A stretch of 64,000 nucleotides of DNA from Sva-07 sp963743825 (GTDB lineage Bacteria > Actinomycetota > Acidimicrobiia > Acidimicrobiales > Ilumatobacteraceae), in assembly GCA_963743825.1 (NCBI GenBank), contig CAVURC010000005.1, positions 84,384-148,383 on the forward strand, in the 5' to 3' direction. The notes below the pieces were generated by a model. The model did no database searches and was not told where the DNA came from. It was given only the letters and a program-made list of their open reading frames with translations. The position numbers and the translations under genes are program-made. Of this stretch, positions 9,474 through 17,949 are shown one piece after another. Position 1 is the first letter of the stretch; the number at the start of each line of letters is the position of its first letter.

Positions 9474-10931
9474 TCAGGTCGCCTCGGGGTCCTGCACGAT
9501 CACCGCGGTGGCCATGCCGAACAGGCCCGTTTCGCTCTCGACGTGGGTGAGGATGTGGCAGTGCCAGACCCACACACCGGGGACGGTGCCCTGGAACATC
9601 ACCGAGTACCGCTCGCCGGGAGCGATGTTGATGGTGTCGGCCCAGTACGGCTGGTCCAGCGGGATGCCGTCCTTGGCGTACACCAGCTGCGGGAAGCCGT
9701 GCAGGTGCATGGGGTGCGCCGTCAAACCCTCGTTGAAGTAGTGCACCGCCGCCCACTGTCCCGTCTCCAACACCATCGGCTCCGTCGCGGGGAAGCTCTT
9801 GCCGTTCAACGTCAGGCCGATGACGCCGGCGTCGTTCAACACCATCGGAATCTCCACGGTCGGAACCACGTCCTCGGGGATGGTGATCCCAGAGATCGTT
9901 TGGCCGTAGGGGATGGGATTGTCGCCCACCAGGAAGGCACCGAACATGCCGTTGGGCACGGAGATCTGGCTGTGCATGTGGGCGTGGTACATGGCGATCG
10001 TCGGCGTGTCGACCGTGAACTCGTAGGTGAACGACTCACCGCTGGACACCGGCTCCTGGGTGTACGGCGAGACGCCGTCCTGGTCGTTCGGGATCGTCAG
10101 GCCGTGCCAGTGGATGTCGGAACCGAGCGGCGTGTCGTTGTGGAAGATGACCTTCACCTTGTCGCCGACATCGGTCTTGAGCACCGGGCCCGGGACCTGG
10201 CCGTTGTACGCCCACGCATCGACGATCTCACCCGGACGCACTTCCCACTTGATGATCGACGCGGTGAGCTCGAACTCCTTGGTGCCGTCGGCGAGGATCT
10301 TCGGCTCGAGGATCTGGTTCCCGCGAACGTCCTGCTCGACCGGGAAGGCCTTCATCGAGTCCATCATGATCTTGTCCATCGCCTCGGCGTCGTACGCGTT
10401 GGGGTCGTGACCGCGTGCCGTGCACGCCGCCGGCACGCGGCCTCGCCGGTCGACTCCGGACTCCCGATGATGAGCGTGGATGTCCATGCCGGAATCCCGG
10501 TGACCGGGAACGCTGCAGAACAGGGTGTAGTTGCCTGCGTCGAGCGTCCCGAGGGCCAGCTCGGCCGAGTCGCCGGCGTTGAGCAGCGGCGTCTCGGTAC
10601 CGATCTCCTCGACCACGATGTTGTGCTGTTGCGTGCCGGCGTTGGTGACCGACAGGTTCACGTCACCCGACTCGGCGGTGAGCGTGCCGTCGATCGCGAA
10701 CTCCGACAGCGTCACGTCGATGGTCGACGACGCGGCCCCTCCGGCACTCGCGCCGGCGTCGCCGCCGTCGTCATCGAGCAGACCGATGACACCGATCACC
10801 AGCAGCGATGCCACCAGTGCGATCAGCAGGGCCGTCATCCCGAAGAAGATCAAGCTGCCGAGCGTGCGACCGCCGTCGGACTGCTCTGGTTCGGGGGAGC
10901 GCGGGGGCGCGGGCTTTTCGATGACGGTCAC
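9474..10931 (-). CDS. Cupredoxin-fused multicopper oxidase, membrane anchored
   Basis: The GTG at 10931 follows a GGAG at 8 nt and gives 485 aa. Residues about 25-50 form a membrane anchor. Residues about 65-150 form a type-1 copper cupredoxin with an LFCSVPGHRDSGM ligand loop. Two further cupredoxin domains carry the oxidase copper motifs HWHGLTIPND, YHAHMHSQ, HPMHLHG and WHCHILTHVESETGLFGM, typical of two-domain multicopper oxidases. The linker just after the first cupredoxin (DIHAHHRESGVDRRGRV) is out of character; the neighbouring frame there reads STLIIGSPESTGEAA, so two compensating indels near 10490 and 10430 are likely. The enzyme would oxidise a metal or phenolic substrate outside the membrane with O2; a nitrite-reductase role is less likely but not excluded. 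Confidence 0.85.
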   Translation of the reverse strand: MTVIEKPAPPRSPEPEQSDGGRTLGSLIFFGMTALLIALVASLLVIGVIGLLDDDGGDAGASAGGAASSTIDVTLSEFAIDGTLTAESGDVNLSVTNAGTQQHNIVVEEIGTETPLLNAGDSAELALGTLDAGNYTLFCSVPGHRDSGMDIHAHHRESGVDRRGRVPAACTARGHDPNAYDAEAMDKIMMDSMKAFPVEQDVRGNQILEPKILADGTKEFELTASIIKWEVRPGEIVDAWAYNGQVPGPVLKTDVGDKVKVIFHNDTPLGSDIHWHGLTIPNDQDGVSPYTQEPVSSGESFTYEFTVDTPTIAMYHAHMHSQISVPNGMFGAFLVGDNPIPYGQTISGITIPEDVVPTVEIPMVLNDAGVIGLTLNGKSFPATEPMVLETGQWAAVHYFNEGLTAHPMHLHGFPQLVYAKDGIPLDQPYWADTINIAPGERYSVMFQGTVPGVWVWHCHILTHVESETGLFGMATAVIVQDPEAT

Positions 10932-11052
10932 GTCATGGTCTCCATTCGTGGTGAAAGTGGTCTGCAGCCTCGCACGGCAGACGACGAGACCCTAGGGACC
11001 ATCGTCCCTTTCGTGCCAATCGCGGAACTTGCCGCCCACTACGGTCGACGCC

Positions 11053-11910
11053 ATGCACATCGGTGTCGAAATCTTCCCGACCGACCAGACGATCGGCGCG
11101 ATCGAACTCGCCCGCGAGGTCGAGGCCCACGGATACGAGTCGCTCTGGTTCCCGGAGCACTCCCACATTCCCACGAGCCGGGCCACGCCGTGGGGCGGCC
11201 GCGACGGGGCCCCACCGCTTCCCGAGTTCTACTGGCGCACGTTCGACCCGTTCGTGGCACTCGGCGCCTGCGCCGCCGTCACCACCACGTTGAAGCTCGG
11301 AACCGGCATCTGCCTCGTCGCCCAGCGCGACCCGATCCACACCGCCAAGGAGGTGGCCAGCGTCGACGCACTGTCGGACGGTCGGTTCCTGTTCGGCGTC
11401 GGGTACGGCTGGAACAAGGAGGAGATGGCCCAGCACGGCACCGCCTACACCGAACGGCGAGCGATCCTGCGCGAGAACATCCTCGCCATGAAGCAACTGT
11501 GGACCAACGACGTGGCGTCGTTCGACGGCGAGCACGTGTCGATCGAGCCGAGCTGGTCGTGGCCGAAGCCCGCCCAGACTCCGCACCCGCCGATCATCCT
11601 CGGCGGGGATGCCGGCCCCCGGACGGCTGCCGACATCGCCGAGTTCTGTGACGGATGGATGCCGATCGGCGGACGCCACGCGGTCGACAAGTTCAGCGAG
11701 GTGGTCACGGCATGCGAGCGGATCGGACGTGACCCGGCCACGATCGAACTCGGCGTGTTCGGTGCGCCACCGGACGAATCGAAGCTCGCCGAGTTGGCAG
11801 ACAAGGGGGTGCGGCGTGCCGTGTTCGGTCTGCCGCAAGGCCCCCGCGACGAGGTGCTCGCGGCGTTGGAGGCCATGGCACCGCTCGTCGAGGCGATGCG
11901 GACGGCCTGA
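11053..11910 (+). CDS. LLM-class (luciferase-like) F420-dependent oxidoreductase
   Basis: The ATG at 11053 (MHIGVEIFPTDQTI) gives 285 aa, a usual size for the family. The barrel signatures are present: EAHGYESLWFPEHSHIP, LKLGTGICLVAQRDP, FGVGYGWNKEEM and PIILGGDAGPRTA. These match the Rv2161c-like subgroup that uses F420, or sometimes FMN, as hydride carrier. The substrate is unknown. It is divergent from the copper oxidase, with about 120 bp between starts. Confidence 0.9.
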   Translation: MHIGVEIFPTDQTIGAIELAREVEAHGYESLWFPEHSHIPTSRATPWGGRDGAPPLPEFYWRTFDPFVALGACAAVTTTLKLGTGICLVAQRDPIHTAKEVASVDALSDGRFLFGVGYGWNKEEMAQHGTAYTERRAILRENILAMKQLWTNDVASFDGEHVSIEPSWSWPKPAQTPHPPIILGGDAGPRTAADIAEFCDGWMPIGGRHAVDKFSEVVTACERIGRDPATIELGVFGAPPDESKLAELADKGVRRAVFGLPQGPRDEVLAALEAMAPLVEAMRTA

Positions 11911-11975
11911 GAGCCGTCACGAACAGCTGACGTTCTCGAAACATCGCCGACACGTCCGGCGATCAGGATGTGGTC

Positions 11976-12353
11976 ATGGAAGCGGCACCGCATCTCGTGA
12001 TCGCCGTCGATCACCCGAGCCTCGATGGTGCGCTCCAGACGTTCCTCGACGAGTTGCGAGCAGAAGTGGGTTGTTCAGGACGCGGTCCGGCTGCCGCCCG
12101 CACTCCGTCGCCCGAGCTGATCGATCGGCTCGGAGCGCCCAGGACGATGCGTCTCGGCGTGATCTCCGGCGGTCGCCTCGTTGCGGTTGCGGCGGTGAGC
12201 AACGACGGTTCGGTCGCACTGGCGGTCGTTCGTGATCACCGTCGGCGCGGCATCGCCAACGAATTGATGGAGGTCGTGAGCGCTCGAGCGAGCGCCATCG
12301 GCTACCCCCCGCTCCATCGGTACACGGCGCCGAACGTGAGATTGGCCGGGTGA
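11976..12353 (+). CDS. GNAT-family N-acetyltransferase-like protein (short)
   Basis: The protein has 125 aa from the ATG at 11976. The acetyl-CoA binding loop is visible as VVRDHRRRGIANELMEVV, preceded by a beta strand (LVAVAAVSNDGSVALA). The protein ends soon after the following helix, so the C-terminal strands of a normal GNAT fold are reduced; it may be truncated or a minimal member. A hairpin at 12456-12501 lies downstream. Confidence 0.65.
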   Translation: MEAAPHLVIAVDHPSLDGALQTFLDELRAEVGCSGRGPAAARTPSPELIDRLGAPRTMRLGVISGGRLVAVAAVSNDGSVALAVVRDHRRRGIANELMEVVSARASAIGYPPLHRYTAPNVRLAG

Positions 12354-12455
12354 TCGTTACCGACTGACCCTCCCTGCGAATTCCGACTGCATCCGTCGTG
12401 CGCTGACGGCGAGCCCGACCCCCCTCCGGTGCCTCGATCCGCGGACGATCGACAT

Positions 12456-12501
12456 GCGACGGCGGCCTCACCGATCCCCCCTCCGGTGAGGCCGCCGTCG
12501 C
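12456..12501. terminator. 17-bp hairpin, probable terminator
   Basis: Arms GCGACGGCGGCCTCACC (12456-12472) and GGTGAGGCCGCCGTCGC (12485-12501) pair perfectly around a 12-nt loop. There is no T tract. It follows the acetyltransferase gene and precedes the YceI promoter. Confidence 0.6.
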
Positions 12502-12530
12502 GTCTGCTCGTCGACGAATATTCGAATGTT

Positions 12531-12574
12531 GTTGTGATCACAACTATTGCTGGTTATATTAGTTGTCATGACAA
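12531..12574 (+). promoter_or_regulatory. YceI promoter with two palindromic operators, leaderless start
   Basis: TTGTGA (12532-12537) and TATATT (12555-12560) form a -35/-10 pair with 17-bp spacing. The ATG follows the -10 by 7 nt, so the transcript probably begins at or next to the start codon. GTTGTGATCACAAC (12531-12544) overlaps the -35 and TTGTCATGACAA (12563-12574) overlaps the start codon; both are perfect palindromes. The half-site TTGT suggests one dimeric repressor, possibly MarR type, binding both. Confidence 0.6.
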
Positions 12575-13129
12575 ACATCCTCTCCACCACCACACTCCCC
12601 TTGGCCGCCGGCACCTGGACGGCCGACCCCTCGCACACGACCGTCGGGTTCGTCGTACGTCACCTCGGACTCTCGAAGGTCCGCGGTCGCTTCGACGGCG
12701 TCAGCGCACAGCTCGTCGTCGGCCACGACCTCGAGTCGAGCTCGGTGAACGCCGAGATCGAGCTGGGCACGGTCAAGACCGGCAACGCCGACCGCGACGC
12801 ACACCTCGCCTCGTCCGACTTCTTCAACGCCGAGCTGAACCCGACGATGACCTTCGTGTCGACGGGCATCAGCGGCGACGACGAGGAGTTCACACTCGCC
12901 GGCGACCTCACGATCAACGGCATCACCAAGCCGGTCGAACTCGACGTCGAGTTCTTCGGCACCTCGGTCTTTCCGATGGATCAGTCGACACGGGCCGGCT
13001 TCAGCGCCACCGGGTCGATTTCACGCAAGGACTTCGGCATCGACGTTCGACGTGCCCCTCGGCGGCGACAAGGTGATGATCGCCGACAAGGTCGCCCTCG
13101 AGCTCGACGTCCAGCTCATCGCTCCCTGA
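12568..13129 (+). CDS. YceI-family lipid-binding protein (one frameshift)
   Basis: The protein starts MTNILSTTTLPLAAGTWTAD. The YceI lipocalin-like fold is recognisable from PSHTTVGFVVRHLGLSKVRG, then HLASSDFFNAELNPTMTF and GDLTINGITKPVELDVEF. The frame breaks just after RKDFGID near 13044; the next frame supplies VPLGGDKVMIADKVALELDV and ends at the TGA at 13127-13129, giving the normal length of about 187 aa. No signal peptide is present, as in many actinobacterial members. YceI proteins bind isoprenoid-like lipids. The promoter suggests tight repression. Confidence 0.88.
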
Positions 13130-13141
13130 CCCCGAGCAAAC

Positions 13142-13196
13142 CCCGAAATGTGCGGGGATTCGTGCACCGGGTGCACGAATCCCCGCATTTTTCGGG
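13142..13196. terminator. Long bidirectional hairpin between convergent genes
   Basis: The arms run 13142-13168 (starting CCCGAAATGTGCGGGGATTC) and 13169-13196 (ending CCCCGCATTTTTCGGG). They are complementary over about 26 bp, with only a one-base bulge and a single mismatch. It lies between the converging YceI and VOC genes and has T-rich and A-rich edges, as expected of a terminator for both. Confidence 0.75.
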
Positions 13197-13208
13197 TTGT
13201 GGGGACGT

Positions 13209-13736
13209 TCAGAGGATGGACATGCCGTACATCTCGCCGAGCGGGTCGGCGATGAGTTCCAGGCGTTCGCCGTCGGGGCCGAGGAAGTAGATCGAGGTCT
13301 CACCCTCGAGGTGCACCGGTACGCCGGCGGCCTGGAGCTTGTCCTTGATCCGTTCCCAGTTACCACGCTCCATCGAGATCGCCAGATGGTGGTGGCCACC
13401 GAGCACCTCGGCGTACTCCCCGAGACCCAGTCCGGGGAAGTCGAAGAAGGCGAGGGCGTTGCCGTTGCCGATGTCGAAGAAGAAGTGGGTCGAGCCGACG
13501 TAGTCGCGGTTCTGGAACAGTTCGGTCAACGGGAACTCCAGCAGGCCCTGATAGAAGTCGATCGTTCGCTCGACGTCGGAGGAGATCAGCGCCTGGTGAT
13601 GCACTCCACGCGCCGACGATGGCGGCCGCTGGCCGACTGCGAGGATGTACTTGGCCCGCATGCGTGCCCACTCGTCGTCACGATCCGGATGATCACCGTC
13701 GCGCTCGGTTCCGAAGTGGAGGTCGTTGCTTGCCAT
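13209..13736 (-). CDS. VOC-family (glyoxalase/dioxygenase-fold) protein
   Basis: The protein is 175 aa. After a charged N-terminal tail, the VOC domain begins at GVHHQALISSDVERTIDFYQ, the typical first metal-ligand strand with His. The second half has LGGHHHLAISME, and the C-terminal GPDGERLELIADP carries the Glu ligand. The two halves together form one metal site. The substrate is unknown; relatives include ring-cleavage dioxygenases and glyoxalases. Confidence 0.88.
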   Translation of the reverse strand: MASNDLHFGTERDGDHPDRDDEWARMRAKYILAVGQRPPSSARGVHHQALISSDVERTIDFYQGLLEFPLTELFQNRDYVGSTHFFFDIGNGNALAFFDFPGLGLGEYAEVLGGHHHLAISMERGNWERIKDKLQAAGVPVHLEGETSIYFLGPDGERLELIADPLGEMYGMSIL

Positions 13737-13766
13737 CGCAACAGTCTGCCACGTCGTTGGACCGGC

Positions 13767-14411
13767 TCAACCGACGGGCGACGCGGACGCGGCGTACGCC
13801 AGCGACCGCTCACTCGTCTGCGCAACCGCGCCGTGGACGATCCGCTGGCCGACGGCGACCGCTGGACCGATCGTCAACGCGAGCAGGATCGTGCCGAGCC
13901 CGACCGGACCGCCGAGCGCCACACCGACGGCGAGCCACGACAACTCGATCGCCATACGGACGCGAGGCTCGGGCCGCCCGCTGCGGTCGGACGCTGCTGA
14001 CGCGAGAAGTTCACCCGATCCTGCGCCGAGCCGCGACACGATCAACGCACCCGCGCCGAGCCCGATCGCGATGATGGCGAGGAGATGAATGCCGATTCGC
14101 ACGGCCAGCGCGTCGGGCACACCAACGGTCTCGAGCATCGTGGCGGTGGCCTGCATCACCGCGCCGACGATCACGGGCGAGATGAGCGTGCCGGGACCCG
14201 GTCGTCGCCCGAGCAGCCACGACAGCACGATCATCGACCCCACCACGAGCCAGACGGTGGGCCCGAGCGGAAGTCCGGAGTGAACACGAACCGCACCGAT
14301 GAACACATCGAGCGGACCAGGTCCGAGCCCGTTCCACAGCGTGACCGCTACCGCGACGGCGATCGTGAACGAACCGGCGACGAGCAGCGCGACGCGAACC
14401 GAGAAGCGCAT
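13767..14411 (-). CDS. YczE/YyaS-like integral membrane protein
   Basis: The protein has 214 aa with about five membrane segments. The first segments carry LLVAGSFTIAVAVAVTLWNGLGPGPLDVF and LPLGPTVWLVVGSMIVLSWLLGRRPGPGTL, a pattern of the YczE/YitT-like family (G.GPwD, then G...G...G.R.G.GT). The function of the family is not established. A 222-bp gap separates it from aroQ. Confidence 0.75.
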   Translation of the reverse strand: MRFSVRVALLVAGSFTIAVAVAVTLWNGLGPGPLDVFIGAVRVHSGLPLGPTVWLVVGSMIVLSWLLGRRPGPGTLISPVIVGAVMQATATMLETVGVPDALAVRIGIHLLAIIAIGLGAGALIVSRLGAGSGELLASAASDRSGRPEPRVRMAIELSWLAVGVALGGPVGLGTILLALTIGPAVAVGQRIVHGAVAQTSERSLAYAASASPVG

Positions 14412-14633
14412 CGACCGAGTCGATGGCGCCCCCGCGAGGACGCACTGCGATCGCCCGTACTCTCGACCACGCAGGACGCTGCAACGAATCCGGGCGCGTC
14501 AGCTCGCTCGCGTCGGCACGCGGCGGATCGATGACGGCGGAACTCACGTGAGCAGTATCGGCCCGTGGCAACACTTCTCCAGTGGCCATCGAGGTGTCGT
14601 CCGGCACAGTCGGCACGCAGCCGCGCTCGCAGG

Positions 14634-15101
14634 TCAATCGGAGCGGACGGTCGGCGACGCCTGGTGCGCGAGGTGACGGCGCAGCGCCTCGAACGCGACG
14701 AGATAGCTGTCGGCGCCGAAACCCGCCACCACACCGAGACACACCGCGCTCACGACCGATTCGTGGCGGAACTCCTCGCGGGCATGCACGTTCGACAGGT
14801 GGGTCTCGACGACCGGGACCGAGATCGATGCAATCGCATCCCGAAGCGCGATGCTGTAGTGCGTGAAGGCGCCGGGATTGAAGATCACGCCATTGGCGCG
14901 GGTGCGCGCCTCCTGCAGCGCGTCGATCAGTGCGCCCTCACTGTTCGACTGGATGTCGTAGATCTCGACGCCGTGTTCGGACGCCACGGTTCGGATCTCG
15001 GCGAGGATCGACTCGAGTGTGGCTGTTCCGTACACGTCGGTCTCGCGGGTGCCGAGCAGATTCAGGTTCGGGCCGTTGAGCACCAGGATTCGACAGGACA
15101 T
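14634..15101 (-). CDS. aroQ: Type II 3-dehydroquinate dehydratase
   Basis: The protein is 155 aa from the ATG at 15101. It catalyses dehydration of 3-dehydroquinate to 3-dehydroshikimate in the shikimate pathway and forms a cytoplasmic dodecamer in characterised homologues. Diagnostic motifs are ILVLNGPNLNLLGTRE at the N-terminus, with the lid Tyr in VYGT, then QSNSEGALIDALQEAR, VIFNPGAFTHYSIALRDAI and VETHLSNVHAREEFRHES, the last two holding the substrate-binding Asn and catalytic His. The length and motifs are those of a complete enzyme. No other aro genes are adjacent. Confidence 0.95.
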   Translation of the reverse strand: MSCRILVLNGPNLNLLGTRETDVYGTATLESILAEIRTVASEHGVEIYDIQSNSEGALIDALQEARTRANGVIFNPGAFTHYSIALRDAIASISVPVVETHLSNVHAREEFRHESVVSAVCLGVVAGFGADSYLVAFEALRRHLAHQASPTVRSD

Positions 15102-15302
15102 ATCGCCAGGATACGCAACCTGGCGAACCCTCGTCGGCACCGGTTGGAAGGCGATGAGCTCCTTCAGTTCGCCGCCCGTGCGACCGATACCTGATGAGAC
15201 GTCGCCCGCTCGGGGGCGACGCAGGCAGGCTGGGACACGACGATTGAGCACGATTCGGTCACGCAGCGCAGTCGCACGTGAAGCGACACCTGAGGCGATC
15301 GC

Positions 15303-16541
15303 ATGACCGCGGAAGTGTTCCTCGGACGTCAACCGATGGTCGACGTCGACCGTCAGATCTTCGGATACGAACTGCTCTACCGCGGCGGCCCGGACTCGGC
15401 CACGATCTTCGACGACCCCGACGCGGCCACACGCGGCGTCATGGAGCGTGTGCTGCTCGAGTGGGGCATGGAACACGTGGTCGGCGACCGATTCGGAATG
15501 ATCAACGCCAGTGCCACCCTTGTCGTCCACGGCCTCCATCGAGCGATGCCGCCCGAAGGCATGATCATCGAGGTCCGTGAAGAGACACCGTTCGACGACG
15601 ACACGATCGACGCGCTCCAACGGGCTCGATACGACGGCTACCACTTCGCGCTCGACAATGTCAGCCGCCTCGGCGACCTCGAGCGTTCGCAGCTGCTTCC
15701 CCTCGCGAGCATCGTCAAGATCGAATTGACAACGACGCACGACGCCGAGATCCCGCGGATGATCGACGTTGCCCGCGAACGATCGCCTGGCATCCAGGTC
15801 GTCGCCGAGAAGGTCGAATCGATCGCCGACTTCAAACGGTGTGTCGAGCACGGCTTCGATCTGTTCCAGGGGTACTACATCGCGAAACCCGAACTGCTCC
15901 GACGCCCCGCTCGCCCAGCCGGGACCCGGTCGGCGGCCGCCCTGCACGACTCGCTCGCCGATCAAGGCCGCGGGATCGACGTTGGTGCGTTGGAGTCGAT
16001 CATGGCGAGCGATCCGTCGCTGGCGTTCCGTCTGCTCACGGCGGTCAATGCCAATGCCTTCGGACTCGACCGCAACGTGCACTCACTCGATCAGGCAATG
16101 GGCATGCTCGGCGCGGAGAAGCTGCGCTGCCTCGCGGAGCTGATCGCATCGTCAGGCGACACGATCGACGACGACGTCCACATCACGAGGGGCGCCGTAC
16201 GCGCCCGCATGGCCGCCGAACTGCTCGCCGGCACCGACCAGGCCGGCAGCGGCGTGACCGTTGCACTGCTGTCGACGACCGATCAGCTCTACGGCGCGCC
16301 GATCGCCGAACTGCTCGCTGAGCTGCCCGTCACCGACGAAATCGTCGGCGCGCTCCTGCACGGACGGGGCCAACTCGGCGAGACGCTCGACATCATCAGG
16401 GCATGCGAACGCCACGACATCGCCCTGCTCGATGAGCTTGCGCCTGGACGCAGCGACGATCTCAGCGCCATGCACGCGGCGGCCGTCGCCGCAGTCGCTG
16501 CCGCGAGCGAACCCGACAACGTCGCTCGAGTTCAATTCTGA
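15303..16541 (+). CDS. EAL-HDOD two-domain signalling protein
   Basis: The protein is 412 aa. The N-terminal half is an EAL domain in which the catalytic EALLR motif has become FGYELLYRGG; later motifs are also relaxed (VVAEKVESIADF, DLFQGYYIAKP), so it may bind c-di-GMP or a partner without cleaving it. From about residue 205 there is an HDOD domain (IMASDPSLAFRLLTAVNANAFGL, then VHSLDQAMGMLGAEKLRCLAELI). This is the YuxH/CdgJ-like architecture. It sits alone, divergent from aroQ. Confidence 0.88.
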   Translation: MTAEVFLGRQPMVDVDRQIFGYELLYRGGPDSATIFDDPDAATRGVMERVLLEWGMEHVVGDRFGMINASATLVVHGLHRAMPPEGMIIEVREETPFDDDTIDALQRARYDGYHFALDNVSRLGDLERSQLLPLASIVKIELTTTHDAEIPRMIDVARERSPGIQVVAEKVESIADFKRCVEHGFDLFQGYYIAKPELLRRPARPAGTRSAAALHDSLADQGRGIDVGALESIMASDPSLAFRLLTAVNANAFGLDRNVHSLDQAMGMLGAEKLRCLAELIASSGDTIDDDVHITRGAVRARMAAELLAGTDQAGSGVTVALLSTTDQLYGAPIAELLAELPVTDEIVGALLHGRGQLGETLDIIRACERHDIALLDELAPGRSDDLSAMHAAAVAAVAAASEPDNVARVQF

Positions 16542-16568
16542 CCACACGCCACCTGCCAGGCTGACGGC

Positions 16569-17156
16569 ATGAACGACGCCGATGCCATCGACTTCGCCCT
16601 GCTTCTCCTGCGATGTGGAGTCGGAGCGGTGATGCTGGCCCACGGTGTCAACCACGTCCGCCCGAACATCGAGGGCACGGCCGGGTGGTTCGGTTCGATG
16701 GGAATGAAGCCACCGAAGCTGCACGCCTGGCTGGCCAGCATCACCGAGATCGGCGGTGGCCTCGCGTTGATCGTCGGGTTGCTGACCCCGTTCGCTGCGG
16801 CCGGAGTCGTCGGGGTGATGTTCGTTGCGTGGGCGATCAATCACCGGGGCAATGGCTTCTTCATCTTCCGGCCGGGCGAGGGCTGGGAGTACGTGATGAC
16901 GCTCGGCATCGTGGGTCTTGCGATGGGCGCGATCGGGCCTGGCACCTGGTCGCTCGACCATGTACTCGACCTGACCGACGACCTCACCGGCACGACCGGA
17001 TTGCTCATCGCCGCGATCGGTGGCATCGGCGGTGGAGCGGCCCTGCTCGCCGGCTTCTGGCGCCCCGACCCCAGAATGAGACGCGGGGTCAGACCCCGCG
17101 TCTCATTCTCAGATCAGGGGTTGGGCGGCGGTGCTGAACGTGGGGCTCAGGTGTGA
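16569..17156 (+). CDS. DoxX-family membrane protein with a palindrome-encoded C-terminus
   Basis: The protein is 195 aa as read. Four membrane helices are visible, starting at LLLLRCGVGAVMLAHGVNHV, with the DoxX pattern GWFGSMGMKPPKLHAWLASITE and GGLALIVGLLTPFAAAGVV. The natural domain ends near FWRPDP. The last roughly 25 residues come from the REP-like palindrome at 17073-17109 (RMRRGVRPRVSF) and from the antisense of the convergent phosphatase gene, so the original stop was probably lost when the palindrome inserted. DoxX proteins are linked to quinone or thiol redox and stress resistance. Confidence 0.85.
   Translation: MNDADAIDFALLLLRCGVGAVMLAHGVNHVRPNIEGTAGWFGSMGMKPPKLHAWLASITEIGGGLALIVGLLTPFAAAGVVGVMFVAWAINHRGNGFFIFRPGEGWEYVMTLGIVGLAMGAIGPGTWSLDHVLDLTDDLTGTTGLLIAAIGGIGGGAALLAGFWRPDPRMRRGVRPRVSFSDQGLGGGAERGAQV
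17073..17109. repeat. 37-nt perfect REP-like palindrome
   Basis: Two 18-nt arms (first arm AGAATGAGACGCGGGGTC) pair perfectly around a central A. It encodes the tail of the DoxX protein and touches the stop codon of the convergent histidine phosphatase, so it may also end transcription from both sides. Confidence 0.85.
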
Positions 17157-17810
17157 GGTGTCGTTCCAGCAGCGCACCACCCAGCGATCGGCAGTGACGA
17201 CGATGTGAGTGATCGAGGCGTTGTCGGCGCCGGTGAAGGCGAACCCGGTCGATCCTGTCGCGATGTTCATCACCTCGCCGATGACTCCGCCGTGCACGAC
17301 CGCGACGACGAGTTCGTCGGGATGCGCAGCAGTGATGCGTTCGATGCCTCGCTGCACTCGGTTGCGGAACTGATGGGCGGGCTCGCCACCGGGAATCACA
17401 TCCCAGCGCTGTTCGACGTACATGAGCTGAGCGATCGGGTCACCGTCGGCAACGCGTTTGCGGAACTCGCCACCCTCCCAGTCGCCGAGGAACACCTCGC
17501 GGAGGTCGGCCTCGACGATCGGAACCAGCCCGAGCTGCTCGACGAGCGGGGCCGCGGTCTGGACGGTTCGCTGGAGCGTGGTGACATAGACCGCAGCGAT
17601 CCGTTCGCCGGTGTCGATGAGACGTTGCGCCGCGAGCGCAGCCTGCTCGACGCCTTCCGGGGCGAGCGGAGGGTCGCCATGGCCGCCGACGAGGTCGAAC
17701 GGCTCGCCGTCGACGTGCGGCGCCGACTCACCGTGGCGGACCAACAAGATCTCCGTGGCGCCCGGCGGCGGCGCGAATCGTGACTGGGGGAATCTGCGGT
17801 TCTCGCTCAC
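17109..17810 (-). CDS. Histidine phosphatase family protein (phosphoglycerate-mutase-like)
   Basis: The GTG at 17810 gives 233 aa. The family signature LLVRHGES carries the phospho-accepting His, and the catalytic acid lies in the FLGDWEGGEF region. The second catalytic His is in VAVVHGGVIGEVM. GDPPLAPEGVEQAALAAQRL and TLQRTVQTAAPLVE are also typical. It would remove phosphate from a small metabolite. The stop lies at the edge of the 37-nt palindrome. Confidence 0.9.
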   Translation of the reverse strand: MSENRRFPQSRFAPPPGATEILLVRHGESAPHVDGEPFDLVGGHGDPPLAPEGVEQAALAAQRLIDTGERIAAVYVTTLQRTVQTAAPLVEQLGLVPIVEADLREVFLGDWEGGEFRKRVADGDPIAQLMYVEQRWDVIPGGEPAHQFRNRVQRGIERITAAHPDELVVAVVHGGVIGEVMNIATGSTGFAFTGADNASITHIVVTADRWVVRCWNDTSHLSPTFSTAAQPLI

Positions 17811-17878
17811 AGTGCGAACCTAGCGACCATCCGCACCGGAGTTGACCACCTTCCCGTCCTTCCCGTTTGCGCCTTCCC

Positions 17879-17928
17879 GTTTGCGTGACGATTTCGTTGG
17901 ACCGTTCCGATGAATTCGCGACGCAAAC
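17879..17928. repeat. 50-nt hairpin repeat, copy 1 (degenerate)
   Basis: It begins GTTTGCGTGAC and ends GACGCAAAC. The two 22-nt arms match at about 15 positions around GGACC. It is the most diverged of three equal-length copies and lies 22 bp before the sterol-desaturase gene. Confidence 0.65.
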
Positions 17929-17949
17929 CCGAAATGCGACACTGGGGAC

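Noticed and set aside
9543..11651. 702-codon plus-strand frame opposite the copper oxidase
   Set aside because: It is antisense to a recognised gene and continues out of frame through the LLM gene.
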